This document shows, piece by piece, positions 41,418 to 50,879 of a stretch of DNA of 64,000 nt (positions are counted from its first letter, which is position 1; the number at the start of each line of letters is the position of its first letter). The stretch lies in contig JAIOIE010000021.1 in NCBI GenBank assembly GCA_019912665.1, positions 261,679 through 325,678 on the forward strand, in the 5' to 3' direction. The stretch comes from Deltaproteobacteria bacterium. Lineage in GTDB: Bacteria > Desulfobacterota > GWC2-55-46. The notes under the pieces are model-generated. The model made no database searches. It was given only the letters and a program-made list of their open reading frames with translations, and was not told the DNA's origin. The translations under genes and the position numbers were made by a program.

Positions 41418-42341
41418 TCACCTTGAGCTTAGTATCCTTTCCGCCCTTTCCGCATCCATCCTTATCCGGCGCGCAAGGGCCTCGCTTGACGCGAACGCCT
41501 TCTCGCCCCTGAGCCTTCTTACGAACTCCACCTCGATATCTTTACCATAGATGTCGTCCCGGAATCCAAGTATATGGGCCTCGATGCATCGCTTTTTCCC
41601 GCCGAATGTCGGGGCAGTCCCTACGTTGACCACGGCCATCCGCCTCTTTCCCTCGACGACGGCGTAGGCAGCGTATACCCCGTCAGCGGGAAGAAGCTCG
41701 CTTTTGGCTTCCAGATTGGCAGTGGGGAAGCCTATCTCCTTGCCCCGGTCCATGCCCCGCACAACCCTGCCCCTTACGGAGAAGGGCCGGCCGAGCAGCC
41801 TTCCTGCCTCGCCCACCCTGCCCTCGCCAACAAGCCTTCTTATGCGGGAGCTGCTGACCACTTCCCCGCCCTTCCGGTATGCCGGTATGGCACGGACGCT
41901 GAAGCCGAGCTCGCGGCCCAGCTCCTCAAGGTACGCGACCGTCCCCGCCTTCCCTTTCCCGAAGGAGAAGTCGTGTCCCACCCAGACCTCTTTCACTCCG
42001 AGCGGGATAAGCTCCTCCATGACGAACTCCACCGGGTGCTTTGCGGCGAACTCCTTGGTGAACCTCGCGATAATCATGTAGTCGATTCCGAAAGACTCGA
42101 CGAGCTCGGCCTTTTTTGCCGGGTTCAGAATGAGGGGAGGGCTCTTCTCAGGGGCAATCACTTTAAGCGGGTGCGGTTCGAAGGTATAGACGACCGAAGG
42201 GCAGCCGAGCTTCCTGGCCCTTTCCCTTACCTTCTTAAGTATCTGCTGGTGCCCCAGGTGGAGGCCGTCGAAATTGCCGAGCGTAAGGACCGGGTTGCCG
42301 TCCTTTTTTTTCAGTCTTCTCGAATTGCGGAATATCTGCAT
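41418..42341 (-). CDS. ribF: Bifunctional riboflavin kinase / FMN adenylyltransferase
   Basis: The 307-aa enzyme makes FMN and FAD. The N-terminal adenylyltransferase shows LTLGNFDGLHLGHQQILKKV (HIGH-like), the central SSSRIRRLVGEGRVGEAGRLLGRPFSVRGRVVRG is the linker into the kinase domain, and GFPTANLEAKSELLPADGVYAAYA carries the riboflavin kinase signature. I start at ATG 42341; an in-frame TTG at 42353 is inside repeat copy D. First gene of the ribF-aroE-lpxH run. Confidence 0.94.
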   Translation of the reverse strand: MQIFRNSRRLKKKDGNPVLTLGNFDGLHLGHQQILKKVRERARKLGCPSVVYTFEPHPLKVIAPEKSPPLILNPAKKAELVESFGIDYMIIARFTKEFAAKHPVEFVMEELIPLGVKEVWVGHDFSFGKGKAGTVAYLEELGRELGFSVRAIPAYRKGGEVVSSSRIRRLVGEGRVGEAGRLLGRPFSVRGRVVRGMDRGKEIGFPTANLEAKSELLPADGVYAAYAVVEGKRRMAVVNVGTAPTFGGKKRCIEAHILGFRDDIYGKDIEVEFVRRLRGEKAFASSEALARRIRMDAERAERILSSR

Positions 42342-42349
42342 AGGATTGG

Positions 42350-42489
42350 GCAAGCTCTAAAAATTTGAGATTTTTCCCGCAATCAAGGAAGGGCGGGAAT
42401 AAAAAGCGGAGCATATATGACAATATGTGAGCATTTTTATTAACGCCCTGACGCAGAGTCCGGGGAAAAGATCAATTTTTAGAGCTTGC
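42350..42489. repeat. Dispersed hairpin repeat, copy D
   Basis: About 140 bp with the longest matched terminal arms: GCAAGCTCTAAAAATTTGAG against GATCAATTTTTAGAGCTTGC. The inner stem reads AGGGCG...CGCCCT, a compensated change relative to copy B. It separates ubiB from ribF. Confidence 0.93.
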
Positions 42490-42497
42490 CTGACAGT

Positions 42498-44174
42498 TCA
42501 GAACTTCCCTGACCTCAATATCTGGACGGCCAGCCAGAAGCCGAGGACCGAGGCGATGACGAACCCGAGTATGCCCAGGGCCGGGAGCCCCAGGAACTTG
42601 GGCGCCGCTTCGGCCGCGATCACGAGCGAGGAGCCTATGATGAGGGCGGCGATGATGACCGCAAAGGTGAGCCGGTTCGAGGACCTGTCCACCTCGCCCA
42701 TGAAGTCCTCGAGGCCCTTGTGGAGGAACTCTATCCTCAATCTATCGTCCAGCACCTTTTTCATAAGCCTGCCTGCCTGAGAGGGGAATTCGGCCGCGAG
42801 GTCCTTGTAGTCCGACGCGGTCGAGAGCGCGGATTCCGCAATCGACTTCGGGCTCATCCTTTCTATAAAAAGTCTCCTGGCGTACGGCTCGCTCTCGTCA
42901 AGGATGTTCACGTCCGGGTAAAGGACGCGCGCGAGCCCTTCGAGCTCTATTATACACTTATCGAAAAGCAGGAGCTCCCTCGGGAGCCTTATCTCGTGGC
43001 GCGCAGCCAGCCTTATGTAGTCGAGGAGGAGCTCCCCTATCTTTACATATTTGAGCGGCCTCCCGAAATACTGGAGGATTATATCATGATATTCCATCTC
43101 GAATGCGGTCTTGTCGATTGCCTCTGGCAGTATTCCCATCCTCTGGTATACCTTCACTGTGGACTCGATGTCCTGGGTCGCAATGCCGATGAGGATGTCC
43201 GCCAGGTTCTGCTTCATCTCCGGCCCGATCCTGCCGACTATGCCGAAGTCCACGAGCGCAATGCTGTCCTTCGAGAGGACGAATATGTTCCCGGAATGCA
43301 GGTCGCCGTGGAAGAGGCCGAACTCGAAGACCTGCTTGAAGAATATGTCCGCTATGAGGTGGGCTACGGCTTCCGTGTCTATGCCCTCATCCTTGAGCCT
43401 CTTTACCTGGTCGACCTTTATGCCCCTGACGCGCTCCATAGTGAGAACGCCCCTGCCGGTGAGCTCCCAGTAGACCTTCGGCACCTTGACCCTCGGGTCG
43501 CCGGAGAAGTTCTCCCTGAACCTCTCCATGTAACTGGCCTCGAGGCTGAAGTCCATCTCCCTCCTTATGACCCTCGAGAACTCCTCGACCATCCCTACCG
43601 GGTCGTAAAGCCTGCTCTCCGGGATGTACTTCAAAGCCAGTCGCGCCATGTACTTGAGTATGGCTATGTCGGTGTTTATGACCTCCTCGATGCCGGGCCT
43701 CTTAACCTTTACGACCACCTCGTCGCCGTCCCGGGTGATTGCCCTGTGGACCTGGGCTATGGAGGCGGCGGCGACCGGGGCCTCGTCAATCGAGGAGAAG
43801 ACCTCGGTAACCTGGCGGCCGAACTCTGCCTCGATGACCTTCCGTATTTCGCTGAAAGGGAGCGGGCTTACCGAGTCCTGGAGCTTCAGGAACTCGATTA
43901 TGTATTCGTGCGGGACGACGTCGGGCCTCGTAGAGAGTATCTGGCCGAACTTTATGAAGGTGGGGCCGAGCTCTTCCATCGCGAGGCGCGCCCTCACGGG
44001 CTCGGTAAGCCGGTCCTTCCTCCTTTTACCGGCGAACCTGAGGGGTATGGATACGAGCCTTGCAAGGCGGAGCCTTTCCATAAGTGGATAGAAGCCGTGG
44101 CGCACGAGCACGCTCGCGATCTCGCGGAGCCTCCGCGCGCTCTTGTAGGCGACATGGACCCTCAAAGGAGTCAT
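42498..44174 (-). CDS. ubiB: UbiB/ABC1-family atypical kinase
   Basis: The 558-aa protein has the UbiB N-terminal motif GPTFIKFGQILSTRPDVVPHEYIIEFLKLQDSVSPLPF, the Ala-rich loop AAASIAQVHRA, catalytic-loop GLFHGDLHSGNIFV and DFG (LVDFGIVGRI), and two C-terminal hydrophobic helices (about 508-530 and 535-555) for the inner membrane. The family supports quinone biosynthesis or lipid handling through ATPase activity. It overlaps rnr by four bases and is read with it. Confidence 0.93.
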   Translation of the reverse strand: MTPLRVHVAYKSARRLREIASVLVRHGFYPLMERLRLARLVSIPLRFAGKRRKDRLTEPVRARLAMEELGPTFIKFGQILSTRPDVVPHEYIIEFLKLQDSVSPLPFSEIRKVIEAEFGRQVTEVFSSIDEAPVAAASIAQVHRAITRDGDEVVVKVKRPGIEEVINTDIAILKYMARLALKYIPESRLYDPVGMVEEFSRVIRREMDFSLEASYMERFRENFSGDPRVKVPKVYWELTGRGVLTMERVRGIKVDQVKRLKDEGIDTEAVAHLIADIFFKQVFEFGLFHGDLHSGNIFVLSKDSIALVDFGIVGRIGPEMKQNLADILIGIATQDIESTVKVYQRMGILPEAIDKTAFEMEYHDIILQYFGRPLKYVKIGELLLDYIRLAARHEIRLPRELLLFDKCIIELEGLARVLYPDVNILDESEPYARRLFIERMSPKSIAESALSTASDYKDLAAEFPSQAGRLMKKVLDDRLRIEFLHKGLEDFMGEVDRSSNRLTFAVIIAALIIGSSLVIAAEAAPKFLGLPALGILGFVIASVLGFWLAVQILRSGKF

Positions 44175-46330
44175 TTCCGCCCCTTTCTTCCGGGCCTTGC
44201 GGGCCGCTCCTCGTTAAGGACGAGCTCTATCCTCCGCCTTTCAAGGTCGACTGCAGCGACCTTGACCGTGACCTCGTCGGCAAGCCTGAACGCCCTCTTC
44301 GTCCTCTCGCCCACGAGGGCGTGCCGCTTCTCGTCATGTATATAGTAGTCGTCCGTGAGCATGGAGACGTGCACGAGACCCTCTACGAACCAGTCCTTCA
44401 GCTCCACGAAAAAACCGAAGCTCGTAACTCCGGAGATCAGCCCTTCATAGACCTCTCCGACCTTGTCCTTCATGAACTGGCACTTCTTCAAGTCCGCTAT
44501 CTCCCTCTCGGCCTCCATGGCCTTCCTCTCCCTTGCCGAGGTGTGCCCGGCCGCTGCCGGGAGGTACGCCTCCATCCGCTCCCTTGTCTCTGCCCCGTAT
44601 TTCTTCTTAAGGAGAAGTTTGAGGAGCCTGTGGACGATGAGGTCCGGGTACCTCCTTATGGGCGAGGTGAAGTGCGTATAATCGTCGAAGGCGAGCCCGA
44701 AGTGGCCCGCGTTCTCCTCGGAATAGACCGCCTGCTTCATCGAACGCAGAAGCACATGATTCACTAATTTTTCCTCGGGCCTCCCCTCGACCCTCTCAAG
44801 CACGGCCTGGAAAGACTTCGGACCCTCGGGGCTGAAGCGTATGCCGAAGGCCGAAAGGAACTCCTTGAAGTCCGCGATAGAATCCTCGCTCGGCTCCTCA
44901 TGAATTCTATAGAGGAACGGAAGGGCCCGGCGGGAGAACTCCTCGGCAACCGCCCTGTTGGCGGCGAGCATGAACTCTTCTATTAGCCTGTGCGCGATGT
45001 TCCTCTCGGATTTGACTATGTCCTCGACCCTGCCCTCGATATCTATAATTATCTGCGGCTCCGGGAGGTCGAAGTCTATCGAGCCCTTCTCGGCCCGCCT
45101 CTCCCTCAACTTTTCCGCGAGCACGGCCATGAGCTTAAGGTCCGGGACTATATGCGCGTATCGCGTTGAGAGCGCCGGGTCCTCGTCCAGTATGAGCTTC
45201 TTCACGTCCGTGTAGGTCATCCGCTCGACGCTCCGGATTACGCTCTCGTAGAACTTCTTCCCGACCGGCACGCCAGTTTCGTCGAACTCGAGCTCCGCCG
45301 TCATGGTCAGCCGGTCGACCCGCGGGTTGAGGCTGCATATGCCGTTCGAGAGGGCCTCGGGGAGCATGGGGATGGCCCTGTCAGGGAAGTATACGCTCGT
45401 GCTCCTTGCGTATCCCTCTTTGTCTATCTCGGTCCCCTCCGCTACGTAATGGCTCACGTCCGCTATGGAGACCCAGAGCCTGTAGCCGCGGGGGGTCTTC
45501 TCTATAGAGACCGCATCGTCAAAGTCCCTGGCCGTCTCGCCGTCGATCGTAAAGACGCTCCGTTCGCGAAGGTCCGTCCTGCCCCGTATCTCCCTCGCTA
45601 AGACGTCTTTTGGGACGGACTTGACCTCGTGCATGACCACAGCCGGGAACCTGTTCGAGAGCCCGTATTTACGGAGTATCACGTCCGCTTCCACGTCCGG
45701 GTCGTCAGGGTCGCCGAGCACCTCGATGATTTTTGCCGTTGCGGCCATCTCCCTCGCGGGCCAGCGGGTTATCTCGGCTGAGACAATCCTTCCGTGGGGC
45801 GCGTCCGCGGCCTCCTTGAGAGGCACTATTATCTGGTTGGTTATCCGCTCATCCGACGGGATTACCACGCCGAAGCCCCTCGCGAGCTCGAATCTCCCGA
45901 CTATGGTCTTATGCGCCCTCGAGGTTATCCGTATTATCGAGCCTTCGCGCTTTCCGCCGCGCTTGGTCCCTTCCACCCTCGCGACGACGGTGTCGCCGTG
46001 CATGGCGCCTGAGAGCTTACGGCTGCTGATAAAGACATCCCCCTCTTCGCGCCCTTCCTCCGGGACCACGAACCCGTAACCGTCCGGATGACATGTAAGC
46101 TCGCCGGTTACGAGGTTCATCTTAGAGGGCAGGCCGAACCTTCCGCCCCTGGTCTTTACGAGGAGCCCTTCGGAGACGAGCGCCTTTACAACGCGCTTAA
46201 ACCTGTCCCTCTCGGCCCTCGGGACCCCGAAGGCATGGATAAGCTCTCTCAGGGTCAGGGGGCCGGGAGAGGCCTCCTCCATGAACCGGAGCACGATATT
46301 ACGCGGGTCTTCCCTCTTGTTATTCTTCAT
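44171..46330 (-). CDS. rnr: Ribonuclease R
   Basis: The 719-aa 3'-5' exoribonuclease has an N-terminal winged helix (about 5-60), cold-shock OB domains (GYGFVVPEEGREEGDVFISSRKLSGAMHGDTVVARVEG), the RNB catalytic domain with ARDFDDAVSIEK (acidic metal residues) and YFPDRAIPMLPEALSNGICSLNP, a later HFTSPIRRYPDLIVHRLL motif, and a C-terminal S1 domain (GEVYEGLISGVTSFGFFVELKDWFVEGLVHVSML). It degrades structured RNA. It overlaps the Dabb gene by 11 bases. Confidence 0.97.
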   Translation of the reverse strand: MKNNKREDPRNIVLRFMEEASPGPLTLRELIHAFGVPRAERDRFKRVVKALVSEGLLVKTRGGRFGLPSKMNLVTGELTCHPDGYGFVVPEEGREEGDVFISSRKLSGAMHGDTVVARVEGTKRGGKREGSIIRITSRAHKTIVGRFELARGFGVVIPSDERITNQIIVPLKEAADAPHGRIVSAEITRWPAREMAATAKIIEVLGDPDDPDVEADVILRKYGLSNRFPAVVMHEVKSVPKDVLAREIRGRTDLRERSVFTIDGETARDFDDAVSIEKTPRGYRLWVSIADVSHYVAEGTEIDKEGYARSTSVYFPDRAIPMLPEALSNGICSLNPRVDRLTMTAELEFDETGVPVGKKFYESVIRSVERMTYTDVKKLILDEDPALSTRYAHIVPDLKLMAVLAEKLRERRAEKGSIDFDLPEPQIIIDIEGRVEDIVKSERNIAHRLIEEFMLAANRAVAEEFSRRALPFLYRIHEEPSEDSIADFKEFLSAFGIRFSPEGPKSFQAVLERVEGRPEEKLVNHVLLRSMKQAVYSEENAGHFGLAFDDYTHFTSPIRRYPDLIVHRLLKLLLKKKYGAETRERMEAYLPAAAGHTSARERKAMEAEREIADLKKCQFMKDKVGEVYEGLISGVTSFGFFVELKDWFVEGLVHVSMLTDDYYIHDEKRHALVGERTKRAFRLADEVTVKVAAVDLERRRIELVLNEERPARPGRKGRK

Positions 46331-46607
46331 AGTCGACTACCGCGACCGATTCCCTTACAGACGCGATGTACTCCGCCACTTTTACGTGCTCGGGGTGCGC
46401 CTGGTAGGCTTCGAGGTCCTGGAGGCTATCGAGCCGCACGGTCAAGGCTATGTCGTAGGAGCGGCCGGACCTCAATACGTCCACCCCTACTTCTATTTTC
46501 CTTACGACCGGCACCTTGCCTTCGAGCCCCCTCAGGATTTCAGCCGCCCGTTCTATGGAGCCTGGCGACCTGTCCTTGAGCTTGAAGAGCACTACATGGA
46601 CGACCAC
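46320..46607 (-). CDS. Stress-responsive alpha/beta-barrel (Dabb) protein
   Basis: The 95-aa protein (MVVHVVLFKLKDRSPGSIERAAEILRGLEGKVPVVRKIEVGVD ... YDIALTVRLDSLQDLEAYQAHPEHVKVAEYI) matches the Dabb domain, with the starting V-H-V-V-L-F-K and the Y-x-x-H-P-x-H motif. These small dimeric barrels have few known functions. It is the first gene of the Dabb-rnr-ubiB run. Confidence 0.9.
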   Translation of the reverse strand: MVVHVVLFKLKDRSPGSIERAAEILRGLEGKVPVVRKIEVGVDVLRSGRSYDIALTVRLDSLQDLEAYQAHPEHVKVAEYIASVRESVAVVDYEE

Positions 46608-46847
46608 TTTTCACCTCTCAATACGGGACCGGCCCAAATGCCTTTGCAGAGTAGCGCAAAGAATGCGCAGGCATTGCGGGCGGTCCCCGATATTAGATTA
46701 TATCCGCTACTCGCCTTGCGGGCGAATCCATGGAATGTAAAAGGAATTGGACTGCCCGATGCCGGGCGGTCTGGAGGAACACTCTTCGGCTGGTCTTGTC
46801 GATTACGGATTGCCGTCACCCACAGTGCTGTATGGAATCGGTCAGGC

Positions 46848-47492
46848 CTACTTCGGGACCTTCTCCCAGTCCTTCAGGAACCTCTCTATCCCTGAGTCGG
46901 TGAGCGGGTGCTTTGAGAGCTGCTCAAGCACCTTGAACGGTATGGTAGCCACATGGGCGCCCATGACCGCGCTCTCGAGGACATGCACCGGGTGCCTGAT
47001 GCTCGCGGCTATCACCTCTGTGGTGAACCCGTAGTTCGAGTATATTTCGAGTATCTGGGCGATGAGGTCCATGCCCACATGCGAGATGTCGTCGAGCCTT
47101 CCTATGAAGGGGCTCACGTATGTGGCGCCCGCCTTGGCGGCCATCAGGGCCTGGACCGGCGAGAAGACGAGGGTCACGTTTGTCTTGATGCCATCCTTGC
47201 TTACGGCCTTTACTGCCTTAAGCCCTTCGAGGGTCATGGGCACCTTGACGACCACGTTTTTGTGTATCTTTGAAAGCTCTCTGGCCTCGGATATCATCCC
47301 GGAGGCGTCAAGGGATACGGCCTCGGCGCTTACAGGGCCGTCGATTATGGAGCAAATCTCCCGTATCCGCTCCCTGAAGTCGCATTTCTCCTTTGCGACA
47401 AGCGATGGGTTGGTCGTCACCCCGTCTATGAGGCCCCACTCGTCCGCCGTCCGTATTTCCTCCAAATTGGCCGTATCTATAAAGAACTTCAT
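46848..47492 (-). CDS. fsa: Transaldolase-like fructose-6-phosphate aldolase
   Basis: The 214-aa enzyme is of the short TalC/Fsa type: [54 protein letters not shown] with the Schiff-base Lys, [32 protein letters not shown] and [28 protein letters not shown]. It is cytoplasmic and acts in sugar phosphate exchange; transaldolase and aldolase activities cannot be told apart by eye. ATG 47492 follows AGGGAG. Confidence 0.92.
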   Translation of the reverse strand: MKFFIDTANLEEIRTADEWGLIDGVTTNPSLVAKEKCDFRERIREICSIIDGPVSAEAVSLDASGMISEARELSKIHKNVVVKVPMTLEGLKAVKAVSKDGIKTNVTLVFSPVQALMAAKAGATYVSPFIGRLDDISHVGMDLIAQILEIYSNYGFTTEVIAASIRHPVHVLESAVMGAHVATIPFKVLEQLSKHPLTDSGIERFLKDWEKVPK

Positions 47493-47648
47493 CAAAAACT
47501 CCCTTGACTAAAGTTTTCCGCTGTGCGAAGATTTCGAATTGTCGAGAGACTATGTTTAGGCATTGCCCGGTTTTTAAAGCCGAATGATAGCCCGAAACAG
47601 GGCTTCATTTCAAGGCTTAATTGGCGACAACCGGGAGCGTCTTAACAT

Positions 47649-47735
47649 GCCGAAGTGGCGGAATTGGCAGACGCGCAAGATTCAGGTTCTTGTGGGTGAA
47701 AGCCTGTGGGGGTTCGAGTCCCCCCTTCGGCACCA
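47649..47735 (+). tRNA. tRNA-Leu(CAG)
   Basis: An 87-base class II cloverleaf with acceptor GCCGAAG paired with CTTCGGC, anticodon stem CAAGA/TCTTG with loop TTCAGGT (anticodon CAG), a long variable arm, T loop GGTTCGAGTCC, and encoded CCA. Confidence 0.96.
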
Positions 47736-47899
47736 AAAATTAAAGAAACGATGCGGGGGAAGCTCCCCCTCGGATTGGATTCGCCCGACTCGAACAGCGT
47801 CCGAGCGCCGACCGGAGGGAGGATGAGGCGTTCCGGGAGGAACGCCGGAAGCTCGGACGCGCGGGTCAGAGCGAGATGCGGGAGCATCGAGCGGCGACC

Positions 47900-47922
47900 T
47901 TCGAGTCCCCCCTTCGGCACCA
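47900..47922 (+). repeat. 23-bp duplicate of the tRNA-Leu 3' end
   Basis: It matches 47713-47735 exactly, beginning TTCGAGTCC and ending GGCACCA. A tRNA 3'-end duplication is the usual scar of an integrating element. Confidence 0.85.
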
Positions 47923-48055
47923 GTTGATTTAATAAAGGCGGGACGAGAACAGTTTCCGAGCGCCGATTAAAAAAAACGATTTAGCTGAAAAGTAGTTAGA
48001 AACTGGAGACAGGCCCTATCCCCCTTCTTTCTAACAGGCGGAAAAACACGAAATT

Positions 48056-48193
48056 GCTCAGGCTGTTCAAAAAGCTCCAGATGCGAAGCCCCATTAGGAA
48101 CAGTGGAGCGAGGAATGAGGCGTATTTTTGTATGCGCCGGAGTTAGAGCGACGCAGACAACGAAGCAGATGGACTTTTTCGGCAGCCTGCTAA
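48056..48193. repeat. MITE-like element with 25-bp terminal inverted repeats
   Basis: CAGGCTGTTCAAAAAGCTCC at the left pairs with GGACTTTTTCGGCAGCCTG at the right, extending to GATGC / GCAGA. The ends are like palindromic repeats common in many proteobacteria. A related pair occurs at 59583-59729. Confidence 0.75.
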
Positions 48194-48264
48194 AAGAACC
48201 ACTGCGAGGAATCTGCACCCCGTCATGACAGAACGCCTCCGCCAACGGGACCCTGCCCGCGCCA

Positions 48265-48969
48265 ATGGTGCCTAATAAGAAAATACTTATAATAATCCCG
48301 GCCTTTAACGAGGAGGCTTCCATTGGAGGCGTAATCGCCCTCATCCGGAAGCACGCGCCCGGGGCCGACATAGTAGTCGTGAACGACGGCTCTACTGACC
48401 GCACGGGCGCGATCGCGGAAGGGCTAGGCGTGACTGTCCTAAATCACATATACAACCTGGGCATCGGCGCCACCATGCAGACCGGGTACAAGTATGCCCT
48501 CCGGCGCGGGTACGATATCGCGGTGCAGGTTGATGGCGACGGCCAGCACCCGGCCGACCAGATAATCGACCTGGTCAGGCCGGTGGCCGAGGGAAGGGCG
48601 GACATGGTCGTTGGCTCGAGATTCCTGGGCATGGGCGAATACAGGCCGTCGATTGCCAGAAGCGCCGGTATGGTCTTTTTCTCCAGGCTCGTTTCGGCCA
48701 TAATCAGGGAGCGCATGACCGATACCACTTCCGGGTTCAGGGCGGCCGGCAGGAGCTGTATCGAGTTCTTCAGCTCCCGGTATCCTGACGATTACCCGGA
48801 AGTGGAGGCGCTGGTGCTCCTCCATAAAAAAGGCTTCCGGATAATGGAGGTCCCGGTTGAAATGACCAAGAGGGCCGGCGGTCGCTCCTCGATAACCCCA
48901 ATGAAGTCCGTCTATTACATGGCCAAGGTCCTTCTGGCCATCCTGGTGGACCTCATGAAGAGGACTTAG
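48265..48969 (+). CDS. Family 2 glycosyltransferase (polyprenyl-phosphate sugar type)
   Basis: The 234-aa GT-A enzyme has IIIPAFNEEASIGGVIALIRKH, the first aspartate region IVVVNDGSTDRT, the metal-binding QVDGDGQHPADQI, and a C-terminal EVPVEMTKRAGGRSSI motif typical of dolichol/undecaprenyl-phosphate sugar transferases. No strong C-terminal membrane helix is present. The next genes are a DUF2304 protein and a multi-spanning glycosyltransferase-like protein, so the three probably form a lipid-linked sugar donor and transfer unit. Confidence 0.92.
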   Translation: MVPNKKILIIIPAFNEEASIGGVIALIRKHAPGADIVVVNDGSTDRTGAIAEGLGVTVLNHIYNLGIGATMQTGYKYALRRGYDIAVQVDGDGQHPADQIIDLVRPVAEGRADMVVGSRFLGMGEYRPSIARSAGMVFFSRLVSAIIRERMTDTTSGFRAAGRSCIEFFSSRYPDDYPEVEALVLLHKKGFRIMEVPVEMTKRAGGRSSITPMKSVYYMAKVLLAILVDLMKRT

Positions 48970-48987
48970 GCCCGAAGGAGAGGCTTC

Positions 48988-49380
48988 ATGTACCTTGTCC
49001 AGATAGTCGCGATACTCGGGTCGGTGCTGCTCTTCGGCATAGTCATAGATTTCATCAGGCGGGGGCTTCTCAAAGAGAAATACTCCGTGCTCTGGCTGGC
49101 GGCAGCCATAATAATCCTGGCCCTCTCCCTTAAAAAAGAGCTCCTTGACACCTTCGCTGAAAAAATCGGGGTCGCCTATCCCCCGTCGCTTCTTTTCCTT
49201 GTGGCCTTTCTATTCGTGCTCCTCATAAACCTCCACTTCTCGGTCGTAATCTCTATCTTTCATGAAAAGAACAAGGTCTTGAGCCAGGAGCTTACTCTCA
49301 TAAAGAACGCGCTCAAGGAATCCGGCATAGACCTTTCCGGCAAGGGGAAGGCCAAGGGACCGGGGCTCCCGGATGATTAG
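48988..49380 (+). CDS. DUF2304 membrane protein
   Basis: The 130-aa protein has three hydrophobic helices (about 4-20, 36-50, 66-92) and the phrase RRGLLKEKYSVLWLAAAIIILALS that marks DUF2304. These proteins nearly always follow a DPM-type glycosyltransferase, as here, and may anchor it to the membrane. It overlaps the next gene by eight bases. Confidence 0.9.
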   Translation: MYLVQIVAILGSVLLFGIVIDFIRRGLLKEKYSVLWLAAAIIILALSLKKELLDTFAEKIGVAYPPSLLFLVAFLFVLLINLHFSVVISIFHEKNKVLSQELTLIKNALKESGIDLSGKGKAKGPGLPDD

Positions 49381-50788
49381 GCTCTTTTCGCACCGCTGGT
49401 TCAGCCCGGCCTTCATTATCTTCATGGCCCTCCTCACTCTTGCCGCGTATTCCAACTCGTTCCGCGCGCCGCTTCTGTTCGACGACTCCCAGACGCTTGA
49501 CAACCTGCTGCTCCGGGACCTCGGCAATTTCTGGCTCATAGTCGAGAATACAAGGGGGCTTACCCAGTTCACTTTTGCGCTCAACTACGCGGTGGGCGGG
49601 TTTGAGGTCTGGGGCTATCACGCGGTGAACCTGGCAGTTCACGTCCTTAACTCGTTTCTGGCCTACTTCCTCCTCCTTGCCACGTTCAGGCTGGCCAATG
49701 TGGACGTGCCGGACTCCAGGAGGCTCGCCGCGTTCTCGGCCCTTTTATTCGCCGTGCACCCGGTACAGACCCAGGCGGTCACATATATAGTGCAGCGGAT
49801 GGAGTCCCTCTCTGCAGGCTTCTATCTACTTTCAGTCCTGCTATTCGCCCGGGCCGCCTCCTCTTCCGCCCCTGTGAGAAAGGCGTTTATGTACGCGGGT
49901 GTTGCTGCCTCCTATTTCCTTGCCTTCGTCTCCAAGGAGGTCGCCTATACCCTGCCTGCCATCATCCTTCTTTATGACATCTGCTTTATAGCGAAGGGGA
50001 GGTGCCGTGAGATGCTGTCGAGGTGGCCGGTATACTGCCTCCTTGCCGCCCTCTTCGCCTATTTCACGGTGACGACCGTAGCGCCGCTCGGCGGATTAAG
50101 CCGTCCGAAGAAGGTAAGCGCGATCGAGGCCTCGGAAAGGCATGCCGCCGCACTGCCCCTGCGTGTCCTCAAAATCGTAAGCGCCCCGTCGTTCCTTACG
50201 GCACCGGAGGCGAACGCGGAAGAGGCAGGCGCGCCCTTGTCGCAAGACAGGGCGCAGGATGCGGGGGAAAAGAGCAAATACGGCGATTCAGCCGGGTTCG
50301 GGCTCTCCGGGGTGAGCCCGAAAGAATACCTCTATACGCAGTTCAATGCCATCGTATACTATATCGCCCTCCTTACGGTGCCCGTGAACCAGAATATCGA
50401 CTACGATTTCCCTTGGGCCAGTGAGTTACTTAAGGCACCGTCAGTTCCGCCCGGAACAATCCTCAACATACCCGTCCTTCCGCCGGCTGCATCACTTATT
50501 ATATTGCTGGCCATAGCCGGGGCCGGCCTATTTCTCCTTTTCCGGAGGCAGAAAGGCCCGGACTCCAGGGCAAGGGTGGCGGGTTTTTCCATCTTCTGGT
50601 TTTTCATCATACTCTCGCCGACATCGAGCTTCGTGCCCATCAGAGACTCGCTGGTCGAGCACAGGCTCTATCTCCCCTCGCTCGGCTTTTTCGTAACATC
50701 CGTGCTGGCCTTGGATTGGGTTGCACTCCGCCTCATTTCAGGTATAGTGAATGCACGCCTTTTCAGGCCGGGGCAGCGCGGCGGTTAG
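49373..50788 (+). CDS. Multi-spanning glycosyltransferase-like membrane protein
   Basis: The 471-aa protein has about ten hydrophobic helices. The first large loop has the acidic pair and surroundings of TMTC/PMT-type C-superfamily transferases (APLLFDDSQTLDNLLLRDL...TRGLTQFTFALNYAVGGFEVWGYHAVNLAVHVLN) and later VHPVQTQAVTYIVQRMESL. No C-terminal TPR repeats follow, unlike TMTC proteins. A lipid-linked sugar made by the upstream GT2 could be the donor. The acceptor is unknown. Confidence 0.8.
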   Translation: MIRLFSHRWFSPAFIIFMALLTLAAYSNSFRAPLLFDDSQTLDNLLLRDLGNFWLIVENTRGLTQFTFALNYAVGGFEVWGYHAVNLAVHVLNSFLAYFLLLATFRLANVDVPDSRRLAAFSALLFAVHPVQTQAVTYIVQRMESLSAGFYLLSVLLFARAASSSAPVRKAFMYAGVAASYFLAFVSKEVAYTLPAIILLYDICFIAKGRCREMLSRWPVYCLLAALFAYFTVTTVAPLGGLSRPKKVSAIEASERHAAALPLRVLKIVSAPSFLTAPEANAEEAGAPLSQDRAQDAGEKSKYGDSAGFGLSGVSPKEYLYTQFNAIVYYIALLTVPVNQNIDYDFPWASELLKAPSVPPGTILNIPVLPPAASLIILLAIAGAGLFLLFRRQKGPDSRARVAGFSIFWFFIILSPTSSFVPIRDSLVEHRLYLPSLGFFVTSVLALDWVALRLISGIVNARLFRPGQRGG

Positions 50789-50879
50789 CGGCATAAACCA
50801 TTGGAACCCAAAAAAATATTGACTGAAAGCAGTGTTATAGGTTATTGTAACGCAAATAGTCGCGAGGGCTATAACGGTC

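Larger units (their letters stand above)
47736..48264. other. Intergenic region after tRNA-Leu with repeats
   Basis: No gene is supported. The first 187 bp end with a second copy of the tRNA-Leu 3' end (47900-47922). A GC-rich segment with several short hairpins lies between. The last part holds a MITE-like element (48056-48193). Confidence 0.6.
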
